A stretch of 37,545 nt of DNA from JBNKHG01 sp050290225 (GCA_050290225.1 JBNKHG010000078.1:1-37545), one strand, 5' to 3'; positions 8,775 through 17,409 are shown, numbered from the stretch's first letter. Numbers and translations are program-made. The notes: generated by a model not told the origin, from the letters alone.

Positions 8775-8806
8775 TATCCGGTCTGTCCCTATTTCTATCC
8801 GGTCTG
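8775..8806. promoter_or_regulatory. Two direct repeats TATCCGGTCTG, candidate operator between fds and its regulator
   Basis: TATCCGGTCTG occurs at 8775-8785 and again at 8796-8806, exactly 21 bp apart, which is two helical turns. A partial inverted copy (ATCGGATA) lies at 8879-8886 near the regulator start. Such phased direct repeats between divergent genes are what an operator for the ModE-like regulator would look like. The binding protein is inferred, not shown. Confidence 0.6.
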
Positions 8807-8900
8807 GCTGGTAATTTAAATAGGAAGTTGACTTCATATTGTGGTGTTGCGTTAATACACAAGGTATCACTGGTGTTAAATCGGATAAACATGAATTTTC

Positions 8901-9974
8901 GTGCCTATTAAGAAAATACATATCGCCCCCGCCTGGCATTTTCGCGACAACCAGGGCAATGAACTGGACGCCAAGCTGTTTGATTTGCTGGCGGGGATCC
9001 ATGCCTCTGGAAAATTGACAGCGGCGGCCAAGTCTGTGGGCCTGTCCTATCGTCACAGCTGGAACCTGCTGAACAAGTGGGCCGGTTTCTTTGGCTGCGA
9101 ACTGGTGTCGCTACAAAAGGGCAAGGGCGCCCAACTCACCCCCCTGGGGGACAAACTGTTATGGGCGCAACAGCGGGTCAGTGCCCGTTTCGAACCACAA
9201 CTGGAGAGTCTGGCTTCTGAACTGAACCTGGAGATTCAGAAGGCCATGGCCGATGCCAGACCCCTACTGCGGCTGTATGCAGCACACGGCTTCGCCGTGG
9301 CCACCCTGCCTAAATACGCGGCCCAGCTACAGTTGGATATTCAGTACCGCAGTGGTGAGGAGGCCCTTGCGGCCCTGGCGCGTGGCGCCTGTGATATTGC
9401 CGGTTTCCACGTTCCCACTGAAGCGATCAGTGACGCCCAGATAGAACTCTACCGGCGTTTGTTAAAACCGCGCGCTTATAAGCTCATTCGGTTTATACGC
9501 CGGCTGCAGGGGCTGATCGTGCATCCCGATAAAGTGGATGAGGTGGATAATCTACAGGCCTTGGGTACAGGTGCACTGCGTTTTATCAATCGCCAGCAGG
9601 GCGGGGCCACACGCGCGTTGTTTGACGAACTGTTGCGTCGCGCCGACATAGCCAGCTCTGCAGTTAATGGTTACGAAAACGAGGAATTCACACACTCCGC
9701 AGTGGCGGCCTATGTGGCCAGTGGTATGGCGGACGTGGGCTTCGGAGTCCAGCATGCAGCCAACCAGTTTGGAATGGCTTTTGTGCCCCTGGCCAGCGAG
9801 GATTACTTTATGGTCTGCCACGCCAACAGTCTTGCATCCAGCGCCTGCGAGCGGTTTTTAACCATGCTGCGCAGCGATGACTACCGCGCCGAAGTGGAAA
9901 AGCTGGGGGGCTATACCGCCAACGGGTGCGGCGAATTGATTGCTGTCGAGGATGCCATACCCTGGATCGGTTGA
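8901..9974 (+). CDS. ModE-like HTH plus periplasmic-binding-like domain regulator of the fds operon
   Basis: 357 residues read from GTG. Residues about 15-105 form a ModE/LysR-type winged helix (LAGIHASGKLTAAAKSVGLSYRHSWNLLNKW). Residues about 125-345 match the PBP-like ligand domain (PF12727 type) with the typical strands RLYAAHGFAVATLP, GACDIAGFHVP, RFINRQQGGATRALFDELL and GMADVGFGVQHAA. Proteins of this architecture are often encoded next to formate dehydrogenase and Mo/W genes and are thought to sense molybdate, tungstate or a related ligand. It is divergent from fdsGB with a 225-bp shared control region holding phased direct repeats. An ATG at 8891 is out of frame, so GTG is the only sensible start; no strong ribosome site is visible. 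Confidence 0.88.
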   Translation: MPIKKIHIAPAWHFRDNQGNELDAKLFDLLAGIHASGKLTAAAKSVGLSYRHSWNLLNKWAGFFGCELVSLQKGKGAQLTPLGDKLLWAQQRVSARFEPQLESLASELNLEIQKAMADARPLLRLYAAHGFAVATLPKYAAQLQLDIQYRSGEEALAALARGACDIAGFHVPTEAISDAQIELYRRLLKPRAYKLIRFIRRLQGLIVHPDKVDEVDNLQALGTGALRFINRQQGGATRALFDELLRRADIASSAVNGYENEEFTHSAVAAYVASGMADVGFGVQHAANQFGMAFVPLASEDYFMVCHANSLASSACERFLTMLRSDDYRAEVEKLGGYTANGCGELIAVEDAIPWIG

Positions 9975-9991
9975 ACAACAACGCGCGTTAA

Positions 9992-10016
9992 AAACTGTCA
10001 ACTGGACCGACAGTTT
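9992..10016. terminator. Hairpin after the fds regulator
   Basis: AAACTGTC and GACAGTTT form a perfect 8-bp stem around a 9-base loop, 18 bp after the regulator stop. The T run after the stem is only three bases on the plus strand (five on the minus strand), so it is a weak terminator candidate. Confidence 0.45.
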
Positions 10017-10165
10017 CCACGGATGGGAATCGGGCCTATACTGCGGCTTGTCGCTATTAAAGCTCTGGTAATCGCCGTGGATAGCATGGCCAAATGCCTT
10101 GCCAAAAATAGAATAGCAATAGGAAGAATAATAATTAAAAAATAAACCACATCGGAGTGTCTTCT

Positions 10166-11683
10166 GTGATTGACGTTTTCGCAGACTTGAATTGCCCGTT
10201 TTGTTTTTCACTGCACGAGCGGTTGATCTCGCTTGGTCTGATAGAGCAGGTGCATTGGCGGAGTATTGAGCACGCTCCGGGTATCGATTCCCGGAACAAT
10301 GACCCCCGCCAGATCAATCAACTCAATACACACTGCAAACTGTTGCTTCAGCGGGCTCCCGATGTGGCCGTCTGCAATCCGGGTTTTATCCCGGGCACCG
10401 CGCTGGCCAATAACTTACTGCTGAGTGTTGAAGAGCGTTATCCGGAGAAGCTGGTGGAGGTTCGCACGGCCCTCTATCGCGCCTACTGGCAAAATCAACA
10501 GGATATTTCCGATCCGGTGGTACTCTACGGTCTGTTGCGGGAATACAATATCGGTATTGTGGAGCCGGGGGACGCGCAAACGGCGCAGCTCGAGCGCTGG
10601 CAGTACCAGTGGCAATTTGGTGACTATGATCAACGTATTCCGGTAATGCAAAGAGAAAGCGGTGAAGCGATGGTGGGTCTGCAGTGCTCGGCCACCCTTC
10701 AACGGTTTGTGGAGTTGGGCAACGCCGACAGTGACAAACGAGCCGACGCCAACCAGTACATCCACAAGGAAAAAGTCGCTGTTTTTTGCGATTCCGACCA
10801 GCAATCATTGTTGCTGCACCTGGCGGAGCGGGAGCCCAATATTGAACTGCTGTTTTACCCTTCGGCATGGGGTCTGCGTGAAAGTCTGCGATCGGAGTCG
10901 GTGGATCTGGTGTTGATCCAGCAGGATATTGAAGACGGTCTGGCGCTCTGCAAAGACATCAGGGAAGATAGCTATTATCTGGATGATCTGCCGATTGTGA
11001 TGTTCTGTCACGAGGAAGATGTGTTGCTGGAATGCCAGGCGTTATATCACGGGGCGAGTGACTTTATCTATTTTCCCCGCCAGCAGCTGAGCCTGTTCGA
11101 TCGCCTTAAGGCGCGCATGAGAAGTAAACAGCGGTTGGACATACTCAATAGTTTCGCTTCACACGACAGCCTCACCGGGTTACCCAATAGACGGGAATTT
11201 GATCTGCAGTTTGAACGTATGTGGCGTCACAGCTGCCGCAATCAGCAAGAGTTGGCATTGATTCTGGTGGACATCGATCACTTCCGGGGTTTCAACGATC
11301 ACTATGGCCACCCGGTCGGTGATGATGCCCTGGTCAAGGTCGCCATTACCCTAAAACAGACGCTGTTTCGTGGCCGGGATTTTATCGCCCGTATCGGCGG
11401 TGAACGGTTTGCGATATTAGTTGACGAGATGGGGGAGGAGGGGACAACCGTGATTGCTGAGCGCATTCACCAGGCGATTGCGGCCCTGCAGATCAAGCAC
11501 AAACCCAGCCCTGTGTCGTCGTCATTGACGGTCAGTCTGGGCATCGCCTGGACCCGGGTTCATGCTGACAACAGTCTCGACCTGCTCTACGAACTGGCGG
11601 AAGACTGCCTGCAGCAGACCAAGCAGAGAGGGCGCAACCAGACAGCGTCGACTATTCTGCTGGCGCCGGTATACGAGGTATAG
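10166..11683 (+). CDS. DsbA-like thioredoxin / degenerate receiver / GGDEF fusion protein
   Basis: Start GTG 10166 is preferred over GTG 10157 because GGAG at 10154-10157 is 8 bp upstream of it and overlaps the other. The 505-residue protein has three parts. Residues 1-~195 are a DsbA/FrnE/HCCA-isomerase-like thioredoxin fold with the redox motif C-P-F-C at 10-13, an N-P-G-F-I-P-G segment near 71-77 and the helical insert. Residues ~204-322 resemble a response-regulator receiver without a clear phospho-acceptor (VLIQQDIEDG). Residues ~330-500 are a GGDEF domain (DSLTGLPNRREF, VDIDHFRGFNDHYGH). Its signature is G-G-E-R-F at 411-415, so the fourth residue, normally Glu, is Arg, yet the I-site R-G-R-D is present five residues before. 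It has no signal peptide or membrane segment. A redox-sensing c-di-GMP synthase or effector is inferred. Confidence 0.85.
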   Translation: MIDVFADLNCPFCFSLHERLISLGLIEQVHWRSIEHAPGIDSRNNDPRQINQLNTHCKLLLQRAPDVAVCNPGFIPGTALANNLLLSVEERYPEKLVEVRTALYRAYWQNQQDISDPVVLYGLLREYNIGIVEPGDAQTAQLERWQYQWQFGDYDQRIPVMQRESGEAMVGLQCSATLQRFVELGNADSDKRADANQYIHKEKVAVFCDSDQQSLLLHLAEREPNIELLFYPSAWGLRESLRSESVDLVLIQQDIEDGLALCKDIREDSYYLDDLPIVMFCHEEDVLLECQALYHGASDFIYFPRQQLSLFDRLKARMRSKQRLDILNSFASHDSLTGLPNRREFDLQFERMWRHSCRNQQELALILVDIDHFRGFNDHYGHPVGDDALVKVAITLKQTLFRGRDFIARIGGERFAILVDEMGEEGTTVIAERIHQAIAALQIKHKPSPVSSSLTVSLGIAWTRVHADNSLDLLYELAEDCLQQTKQRGRNQTASTILLAPVYEV

Positions 11684-11723
11684 CGGCGCAGAGAATCCTT
11701 TCACGTTGTTTCATCGCATTGTG

Positions 11724-11749
11724 TCTTTACGTTGAGTCTTTACGTTGAG
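11724..11749. repeat. 13-bp tandem direct repeat TCTTTACGTTGAG x2
   Basis: Two perfect adjacent copies lie about 100 bp upstream of the nas sigma-54 promoter. They may be an additional regulator site or a simple duplication. Confidence 0.8.
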
Positions 11750-11757
11750 TCATATTG

Positions 11758-11804
11758 GTGCATCGATGCACGAATTTCGGTGCATGGATTGCCATTGAGT
11801 GCAC
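11758..11804. promoter_or_regulatory. Cluster of TGCAC/GTGCA half-sites, candidate NtrC enhancer of nas
   Basis: GTGCATCGATGCAC (11758-11771) is a perfect 14-bp palindrome. TGCAC at 11767 and GGTGCA at 11779-11784 face each other with 7 bp between, one base more than the usual NtrC site, and GTGCAC recurs at 11799-11804. NtrC binds TGCAC-type dyads upstream of sigma-54 promoters, and one such promoter lies about 45-90 bp downstream. Confidence 0.6.
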
Positions 11805-11846
11805 GCCTCCAGGGCTAAAGGCGCCCGTCGCCAAGCGTTTCCATTG

Positions 11847-11863
11847 CTGGCACATCTCTTGCT
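11847..11863 (+). promoter_or_regulatory. Sigma-54 (RpoN) promoter of the nas operon
   Basis: CTGGCACATCTCTTGCT matches the -24/-12 consensus (TGGCAC, five bases, TTGCT) with correct GG-to-GC spacing. It lies 65 bp before the first nas gene. Together with the upstream TGCAC half-sites it indicates nitrogen-limited, NtrC-type control. Confidence 0.85.
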
Positions 11864-11927
11864 ATCGCTGAATCACAGTACAGCACGTACGAGTCAATCA
11901 GCGAAGAAACATTGAAGAGGTGGGGCG

Positions 11928-13241
11928 GTGACGGATTCCGCAAAGACGGCCATGGGGGCAAGTGGGCGCAGACAGCGTCTGGTGGTGATCGGCAACGGCA
12001 TGGCCGGCATGAAAACCGTTGAAGAGGTACTGGCCACATCACCCGAACAATTTGAGATCACCGTTTTCGGTGCCGAGCCCCACGGCAATTACAATCGCGT
12101 TATGCTCTCGCCGGTGCTCAGCGGCGAGAAAACCCTCGACGAGATTATGATCAACGACCGCCAGTGGTACCGGAATAACGGCATCACCCTGCACACTGGC
12201 GCCGACAAGACCGTGATCAGGATTGACCGCCACCAGCGCTGTGTTATCGCCCGTGACGGCACCTGTGCGCACTATGATCGACTGCTGATCGCCACCGGCT
12301 CCAAGCCCTTTATATTACCGGTGCCCGGCAGCGACCTGGCGGGGGTGATGGCTTTTCGCGATATCGCCGATGTGGAACGCATGCTCACATACGCCCGCGG
12401 TGGCGGCCGCGCGGTGGTACTGGGTGGCGGGCTGCTGGGCCTGGAGGCGGCCAATGGATTGCGCCAGCGGGGGATGGCGGTGACCGTGGTACACAACAAT
12501 GAGATCCTGCTCAATCGTCAACTGGATGTGGAGGCCGCGCGTATGCTGCAGGCGGCGTTGGCGGCGCGTGGGATCGAGTTTCTGATGCCAGCCAAAACCG
12601 AAGCGCTGCTCGATAACGGCAGTGGACAGGTCGACGCGGTACGCTTTGCCGATGGCCGGGTATTACCCTGCGATCTGTTTGTGATGGCTATCGGTGTGCG
12701 CCCTGATACGGTGTTGGCCCGGGAGGCCGGTATCTACTGTGAACTCGGGATTGTGGTCAATGATACCCTGCAGACCTACGACCCCGGTATTTACGCGGTG
12801 GGCGAGTGTGTGCAGCACCGCCAGCAAACCTTCGGCCTGGTCGCCCCCACCTTCGAACAGGCTAAAGTCTGCGCCAATCATCTTTGTGGCCATGGTGCCG
12901 CCGGATACCAGACCCTGCCCACCGCCACAAAACTCAAAGTGACGGGCATCAATCTGTTTTCGGTGGGTGATTTTATCGGCGACAGCGAGTGTGAATTTTT
13001 GGTATTCCGTGACAGTGCCAAGGGCAATTACAAGAAGCTGGTATTAAAGGACGACCGCCTGGTGGGCGCGGTACTCTATGGCGACACCCGCGACGGCGCC
13101 TGGTATCAATCGCTGCTGGAGTCGCGAACGGATATCGCCAACATACGCAGTGCTTTGATTTTTGGCGAAACCTGTGCCGGGCCGCTGCTGCAACAGGTAA
13201 GCCCGGAGGTTGAGTCCCTAACCGCGATGGAGGTGGCCTAG
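11928..13241 (+). CDS. nasB: FAD/NAD(P)-dependent oxidoreductase, electron-donor subunit of assimilatory nitrate reductase
   Basis: 437 residues from GTG with AGAGG 7 bp upstream. It resembles the N-terminal half of NirB and NasB-type reductases: FAD motif VVIGNGMAGMKTVEEVL near residue 20, the NYNRVMLSPVLSG segment, ATGSKPF, the NAD(P)-binding VVLGGGLLGLEAANGL, and IYAVGECVQH. The C-terminal part holds LPTATKLKVTGINLFSVGDF and a [SKGNYKKLVLKDDRLVGAVLYGD] rubredoxin-reductase-like domain, but no BFD cysteines or sirohaem domain. It should pass electrons from NAD(P)H to NasA, whose start codon overlaps its stop by one base. The nasB symbol is by analogy; naming differs between species. No nitrite reductase is seen in the window. 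Confidence 0.85.
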   Translation: MTDSAKTAMGASGRRQRLVVIGNGMAGMKTVEEVLATSPEQFEITVFGAEPHGNYNRVMLSPVLSGEKTLDEIMINDRQWYRNNGITLHTGADKTVIRIDRHQRCVIARDGTCAHYDRLLIATGSKPFILPVPGSDLAGVMAFRDIADVERMLTYARGGGRAVVLGGGLLGLEAANGLRQRGMAVTVVHNNEILLNRQLDVEAARMLQAALAARGIEFLMPAKTEALLDNGSGQVDAVRFADGRVLPCDLFVMAIGVRPDTVLAREAGIYCELGIVVNDTLQTYDPGIYAVGECVQHRQQTFGLVAPTFEQAKVCANHLCGHGAAGYQTLPTATKLKVTGINLFSVGDFIGDSECEFLVFRDSAKGNYKKLVLKDDRLVGAVLYGDTRDGAWYQSLLESRTDIANIRSALIFGETCAGPLLQQVSPEVESLTAMEVA

Positions 13242-15982
13242 TGAGTCATTCACACACGTCATCGACGACTGTAACGAGCGACAGCACCACGAAAACCTGT
13301 GTTCAGACCACTTGCGCCTACTGCGGTGTGGGATGCGGTATCTCCGCCACGGTGGATGCCGATGCCCGCGTCGTGCAGGTGAAGGGGGACGACCAGCACC
13401 CGGCCAATCGCGGACGTCTCTGTTCCAAGGGCAGCTCTCTGGGGGAAACCCTGGGACTCGACAGCCGCCTGTTGGCACCGGAAGTCAATGGTGAGACTGT
13501 GAGTTGGGATCGCGCCCTGGACGCCGTGGCCAACGGCTTCCAGTCCGTGATCGACAGGCACGGCCCGGACGCGGTGGCTATCTACGGCAGTGGCCAGCTC
13601 CTCACTGAAGATTACTATGTGGCCAACAAACTGATGAAGGGGTTTATCGGTTCGGCCAATATCGATACCAATTCGCGCCTGTGTATGTCCTCGGCGGTCG
13701 CCGGTCATAAACGCGCCTTCGGGACGGACACGGTAGCCGCCTGTTATGCGGATCTGGATCAGGCGCAGTTGATTGTACTGACCGGATCCAATACCGCCTG
13801 GTGTCACCCCATCGTTTTCCAGCGCATCCAGGCAGCCCGGGAGAAAAACCCGCTGCTCAAGGTGGTGGTGATCGACCCGCGTCGTACCGCCACCTGCGAT
13901 ATCGCCGACCTGCACCTGCCGTTGACCAGTGGCAGCGATGTGAAACTCTTCAACGGTTTGTTGTACTACCTGGCCAGCAGTGGCGCGGTGGACTGGAACT
14001 ATATCGCTCGCGCCACCGAGGGTTTCGAAGCGGCTGTAAACGCGGCGGGGAAAGACGCGGGTGAGCTGTCCGCCGTGGCCCGCACCTGTGGATTGCCTGA
14101 GAAAGATGTGGAAACCTTTTACCGCTGGTTTGCCGAGACCGAAAAAACCATGGTGGTCTACAGTCAGGGTGTTAAGCAATCCTCCTCCGGTGCCGACAAG
14201 GTCAACGCCATTATTAACTGTCACCTGGCCACCGGTCGCATCGGCAAGCCCGGCGCCGGTCCACTGTCGTTGACCGGGCAGCCCAATGCCATGGGCGGGC
14301 GCGAAGTGGGGGGGCTGGCCAACCAACTGGCCGCGCACCTGGATTTCGAGCACCCCGGTGACGGCGAGCGACTGGCGCGGTTCTGGCAAACGGATAAGCT
14401 GGTCAGTAAGCCCGGTTTGCCGGCGGTGGAAATGTTCGACGCCGTAGCGGACGGCAAGATCAAAGCCATCTGGATTATGGCCACCAACCCGGTGGTCAGC
14501 CTGCCCAATGCCGACAAGGTGAAGGCGGCGCTGAAGGCGTGTGAACTGGTGGTGGTGTCCGACTGTGTCGCCGAGACCGATACCCTGGCGTTGGCCGATA
14601 TCAAATTGCCGGCGCTCGGCTGGAGCGAAAAGGACGGCATGGTCACCAATTCCGAGCGTTGCATCTCCCGTCAGCGAGCGCTCCTGCCCCCGGCGGGCGC
14701 GGCGAAGCCGGACTGGTGGATTATTTCACAGCTGGCGCGGCGACTGGGTTATGGCCACGCCTTCGACTACCGGCATCCGGTGGAGATTTTTCGCGAGCAC
14801 GCGGCCCTGTCCGGTTTTGAAAACAGCCATAGAGAGCGCCTGCGCGATTTCGATATATCCGCGCTGGCGGAGATAAGCCTGGATGCGTACGACAATTTTC
14901 AGAGTACCCAGTGGCCCATCAATAAACGTTTCCCGGATGGCCGCGCGCGCTTCTTTGACGACGAGAAGTTCTATACCCACAGCGGCCGCGCCCGCTTCGT
15001 ACCCCTGACAGCCCGCGCACCCGGGCACGCCACTGACAAACGCTTTCCCCTGGTGCTCAATACCGGTCGCTTGCGCGATCAGTGGCACACCATGACCCGC
15101 AGTGCCCTGGCGCCTCGCCTCAATCAACACCGCCCGGAACCCTTTGTCGAGGTGCACCCGCAGGATGCCGCTTGTTATCAGCTGCGCGATGGTGGCATCG
15201 CCCACCTGCTCAGTCGCTGGGGGCAGATGTACGCGCGCGTGATGGTGACGGAGGACCAGCAACCCGGCAATCTGTTTGTACCTATGCACTGGAGTGAGCA
15301 GTACGCCACTAAGGGGCGCATGGGCGCACTGGTCAATCCTGTGGTAGACCCCCTTTCCGGGCAACCGGAAAGCAAACATACGCCGGTGGCGATTCGCCCT
15401 TTCAATGCCGGTTGGTACGGCTTTGTGTTATCCCGTACACCGTTAGAAGCGTTGAATGTGGAATATCAGGTGACCGTCAATGCCGAGGGGTACTACCGTT
15501 ACGAACTGGCGGCCATGCAATCGCGCGCGGACTGGTGTGCCTGGAGCAAACGCCTGTTACTGTCCACCCGCGCGGCGCTGCAATGGCAGGAATACGAGGA
15601 TGCCGCCAGCGGCGTGTTTCGCGCCGCCACCTTCAACGGCGATCGCCTGCAGGCCCTGATCTGTATCGCTCCCACGTTTGACACACCACTGTTGCCCGGT
15701 CGCGGCTGGCTGGGTTCGGTGTTTGGCAAGGAGCGGTTGCCGGATCACGAGCGTGTCGCCCTGTTGGCGGGTTTGCCCACCGCCGGCGCGGAAGACATGG
15801 GTGCCACTGTGTGCGCCTGCTTTAATGTGGGTGAGAAGACCCTCGTCAAGGCCATTCAGACGCGGGGACTGACCAGCTACCAGCAGGTGGGGGAGTGTTG
15901 CAAAGCGGGCACCAACTGTGGGTCTTGCGTACCGGAAATCAAAAAGCTACTGGTGGAGGCAGCAGTCACCTCGGCCGCTTGA
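13241..15982 (+). CDS. nasA: Assimilatory nitrate reductase catalytic subunit
   Basis: This 913-residue molybdoenzyme reduces nitrate to nitrite in the cytoplasm. It starts at GTG with GGAGG 7 bp upstream, overlapping the stop of the reductase gene by one base. The N-terminus carries the 4Fe-4S motif C-x2-C-x3-C (residues 25, 28, 32, TCAYCGVGC) plus RLCSKGSS. The Mo-ligand region is TNSRLCMSSAVAGHKRAFG, as in NasA/NarB proteins. The C-terminal ~55 residues form a BFD-type 2Fe-2S domain (CACFN, then CCKAGTNCGSC), the usual electron entry point in bacterial NasA. It needs the MGD cofactor that MobA (2368-3021) makes. A stem-loop overlaps the stop codon and probably ends the transcript. Confidence 0.95.
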   Translation: MSHSHTSSTTVTSDSTTKTCVQTTCAYCGVGCGISATVDADARVVQVKGDDQHPANRGRLCSKGSSLGETLGLDSRLLAPEVNGETVSWDRALDAVANGFQSVIDRHGPDAVAIYGSGQLLTEDYYVANKLMKGFIGSANIDTNSRLCMSSAVAGHKRAFGTDTVAACYADLDQAQLIVLTGSNTAWCHPIVFQRIQAAREKNPLLKVVVIDPRRTATCDIADLHLPLTSGSDVKLFNGLLYYLASSGAVDWNYIARATEGFEAAVNAAGKDAGELSAVARTCGLPEKDVETFYRWFAETEKTMVVYSQGVKQSSSGADKVNAIINCHLATGRIGKPGAGPLSLTGQPNAMGGREVGGLANQLAAHLDFEHPGDGERLARFWQTDKLVSKPGLPAVEMFDAVADGKIKAIWIMATNPVVSLPNADKVKAALKACELVVVSDCVAETDTLALADIKLPALGWSEKDGMVTNSERCISRQRALLPPAGAAKPDWWIISQLARRLGYGHAFDYRHPVEIFREHAALSGFENSHRERLRDFDISALAEISLDAYDNFQSTQWPINKRFPDGRARFFDDEKFYTHSGRARFVPLTARAPGHATDKRFPLVLNTGRLRDQWHTMTRSALAPRLNQHRPEPFVEVHPQDAACYQLRDGGIAHLLSRWGQMYARVMVTEDQQPGNLFVPMHWSEQYATKGRMGALVNPVVDPLSGQPESKHTPVAIRPFNAGWYGFVLSRTPLEALNVEYQVTVNAEGYYRYELAAMQSRADWCAWSKRLLLSTRAALQWQEYEDAASGVFRAATFNGDRLQALICIAPTFDTPLLPGRGWLGSVFGKERLPDHERVALLAGLPTAGAEDMGATVCACFNVGEKTLVKAIQTRGLTSYQQVGECCKAGTNCGSCVPEIKKLLVEAAVTSAA

Positions 15983-15998
15983 AGGCCGAGGGGGTTTT
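15969..15998 (+). terminator. Rho-independent terminator of the nas operon
   Basis: CCTCGGCC, loop GCTTGAA, GGCCGAGG, then GGGTTTT. The 8-bp perfect stem spans the nasA stop codon. Confidence 0.8.
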
Positions 15999-16354
15999 AG
16001 CACGTAGCTTGATTTAAGTCAGTATCCCGCCCTCGGGATTAGCGGATACTTTTACCACCTGTTGGGGAGCGGCAAGTTTCCCACTGGCTAACTCTGCGAT
16101 TGTCAATCAGCCCCCCGGTTCTTCTCTCCTGTGGCTGGGGTGCTGATTGACTTTTTAACGCCGTGTGTATGCTCAGTACACTGTTTGTCTTTCCCCCCAA
16201 CTTTCCCCCCCCCCCCAACTTTCCCCTCAAAAAATGAAACCGCGGTCATAAAACGCTATTTTTGTTTCTTTAAAGCCAATTGACAGCGTTGTCAGTTCTA
16301 TTTAGAGTAACCAGCTTCCGTTCATTGTTAGAGCCATTCCGGCGCCTGGAGCTT
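15999..16354. other. Intergenic region with poly-C tracts
   Basis: Apart from the hairpin at 16102-16156 I see no gene here. Two AACTTTCCCC units flank a run of about a dozen C residues near 16203-16214, a low-complexity stretch prone to slippage. A further AATTGACAGC... TTCTATTTAGAG segment around 16278-16310 could hold a weak promoter for ydhF. Confidence 0.5.
16102..16156 (+). terminator. Strong hairpin with T-tract between nas and ydhF
   Basis: GTCAATCAGC (16102-16111) pairs perfectly with GCTGATTGAC (16142-16151), extended inside by C4/G4 with a bulge, and is followed by TTTTT. It looks like a second terminator or a remnant mobile-element end. Confidence 0.65.
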
Positions 16355-17266
16355 ATGACTGTTTCCCGTATTCAAATCGCACCCGATGGCCCCGTCTTTT
16401 CCCGCTTTGTCGCCGGCCTCTGGCGTCTCGACGATTGGGGTCTCAACATTGAGCAGCGATTGGCACTGATTGAGCAGTACCTGGAACTGGGCATCACCAC
16501 CATGGACCACGCCGACATCTACGGGGGCTATCGCTGCGAGGCCCTGTTTGGCGAAGCCCTGGCTCGTCAACCCGCCCTGCGCGACCGGATGCAGATCGTG
16601 TCCAAGTGCGGTATCAAATTGTTGCACTCGGCGCGCCCGGAAAATTACGTCAAACACTATGATACCGGGCGGGCGCACATCACCGCCTCGGTGGAAAATT
16701 CCCTGCGCAACCTCCGCTGTGATTATCTCGATCTGCTGTTGATTCATCGCCCCGACCCGTTGATGGACGCGGACGAAGTGGCGGAGGCGTTCGAGGCCCT
16801 GCGCAAGGAGGGCAAAGTCAAATGCTTCGGCGTCTCCAACTTTACCCCCGCACAGTTCTCCCTGTTGCAGTCGCGGCTGGATTTTCCGCTGGTCACTAAC
16901 CAGGTGGAGATCTCCCCCGCCGCCATGCATACCCTGAGCGACGGCACGCTCGACCAGTGCCAGCAGCGGCGTATTTCCCCCATGGCCTGGTCGTGCCTTG
17001 GCGGCGGCCGGCTGGTACAACCCGACACCGAACCCCTGCAGAGTCTGCAACAGACACTGGCCGACATCGCCGGCCAGGTCGGAGCCGATACCCTGGAGCA
17101 GGTGATTTACGCCTGGGTGATGCAGTTGCCGTCCCGACCGCTACCGATTATTGGTTCCGGCAAGGCGGCTCGCATCCAATCGGCGGTGAAGGCGGAACAG
17201 ATTAAGCTCGACCGCCAGCAATGGTTCAGCATCTGGCAGGCGGCAAACGGCCGTTCGGTTCCTTGA
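16355..17266 (+). CDS. ydhF: Aldo/keto reductase of the YdhF family
   Basis: 303 residues from ATG 16355 (MTVSRIQIAPDGP); an in-frame 25-residue extension upstream is unlikely because the E. coli YdhF N-terminus aligns here. Hallmarks are DHADIYGGYRCE near 50 (catalytic Asp/Tyr), IVSKCGIK (catalytic Lys), LLLIHRPDPLMDADEV, KCFGVSNFTPAQF, NQVEISP and PLPIIGSGK (NADPH contacts). It is a cytoplasmic NADPH-dependent reductase of unknown physiological substrate. GGAG lies only 3 bp before the ATG, so initiation may be weak. Part of its 3' region recurs as a broken copy at 25031-25177. Confidence 0.93.
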   Translation: MTVSRIQIAPDGPVFSRFVAGLWRLDDWGLNIEQRLALIEQYLELGITTMDHADIYGGYRCEALFGEALARQPALRDRMQIVSKCGIKLLHSARPENYVKHYDTGRAHITASVENSLRNLRCDYLDLLLIHRPDPLMDADEVAEAFEALRKEGKVKCFGVSNFTPAQFSLLQSRLDFPLVTNQVEISPAAMHTLSDGTLDQCQQRRISPMAWSCLGGGRLVQPDTEPLQSLQQTLADIAGQVGADTLEQVIYAWVMQLPSRPLPIIGSGKAARIQSAVKAEQIKLDRQQWFSIWQAANGRSVP

Positions 17267-17409
17267 GGCATTTGACCCTGACGAGCCTGTCTCTGAAGGG
17301 GCCTGCAGCTGAACAGACCTTGCCCTGGGCGGCTGGCCCGGGACATGACCAACGGGCTGTTTAAAAAAATAAATGGACATTACCTGTCATTAATTTCGGA
17401 TGAAAAAAC

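Noticed and set aside
8676..8900. Molybdenum-cofactor riboswitch in the fds leader
   Set aside because: The only clear element is a 6-bp hairpin; the larger conserved stem set of that riboswitch is not visible.
9253..9444. Small plus-strand gene inside the fds regulator
   Set aside because: It is an out-of-frame shadow of the regulator.
13259..14389. Long minus-strand frame of 376 codons inside nasA
   Set aside because: Antisense to the conserved N-terminal half of nasA, with no recognised motif or ribosome site.
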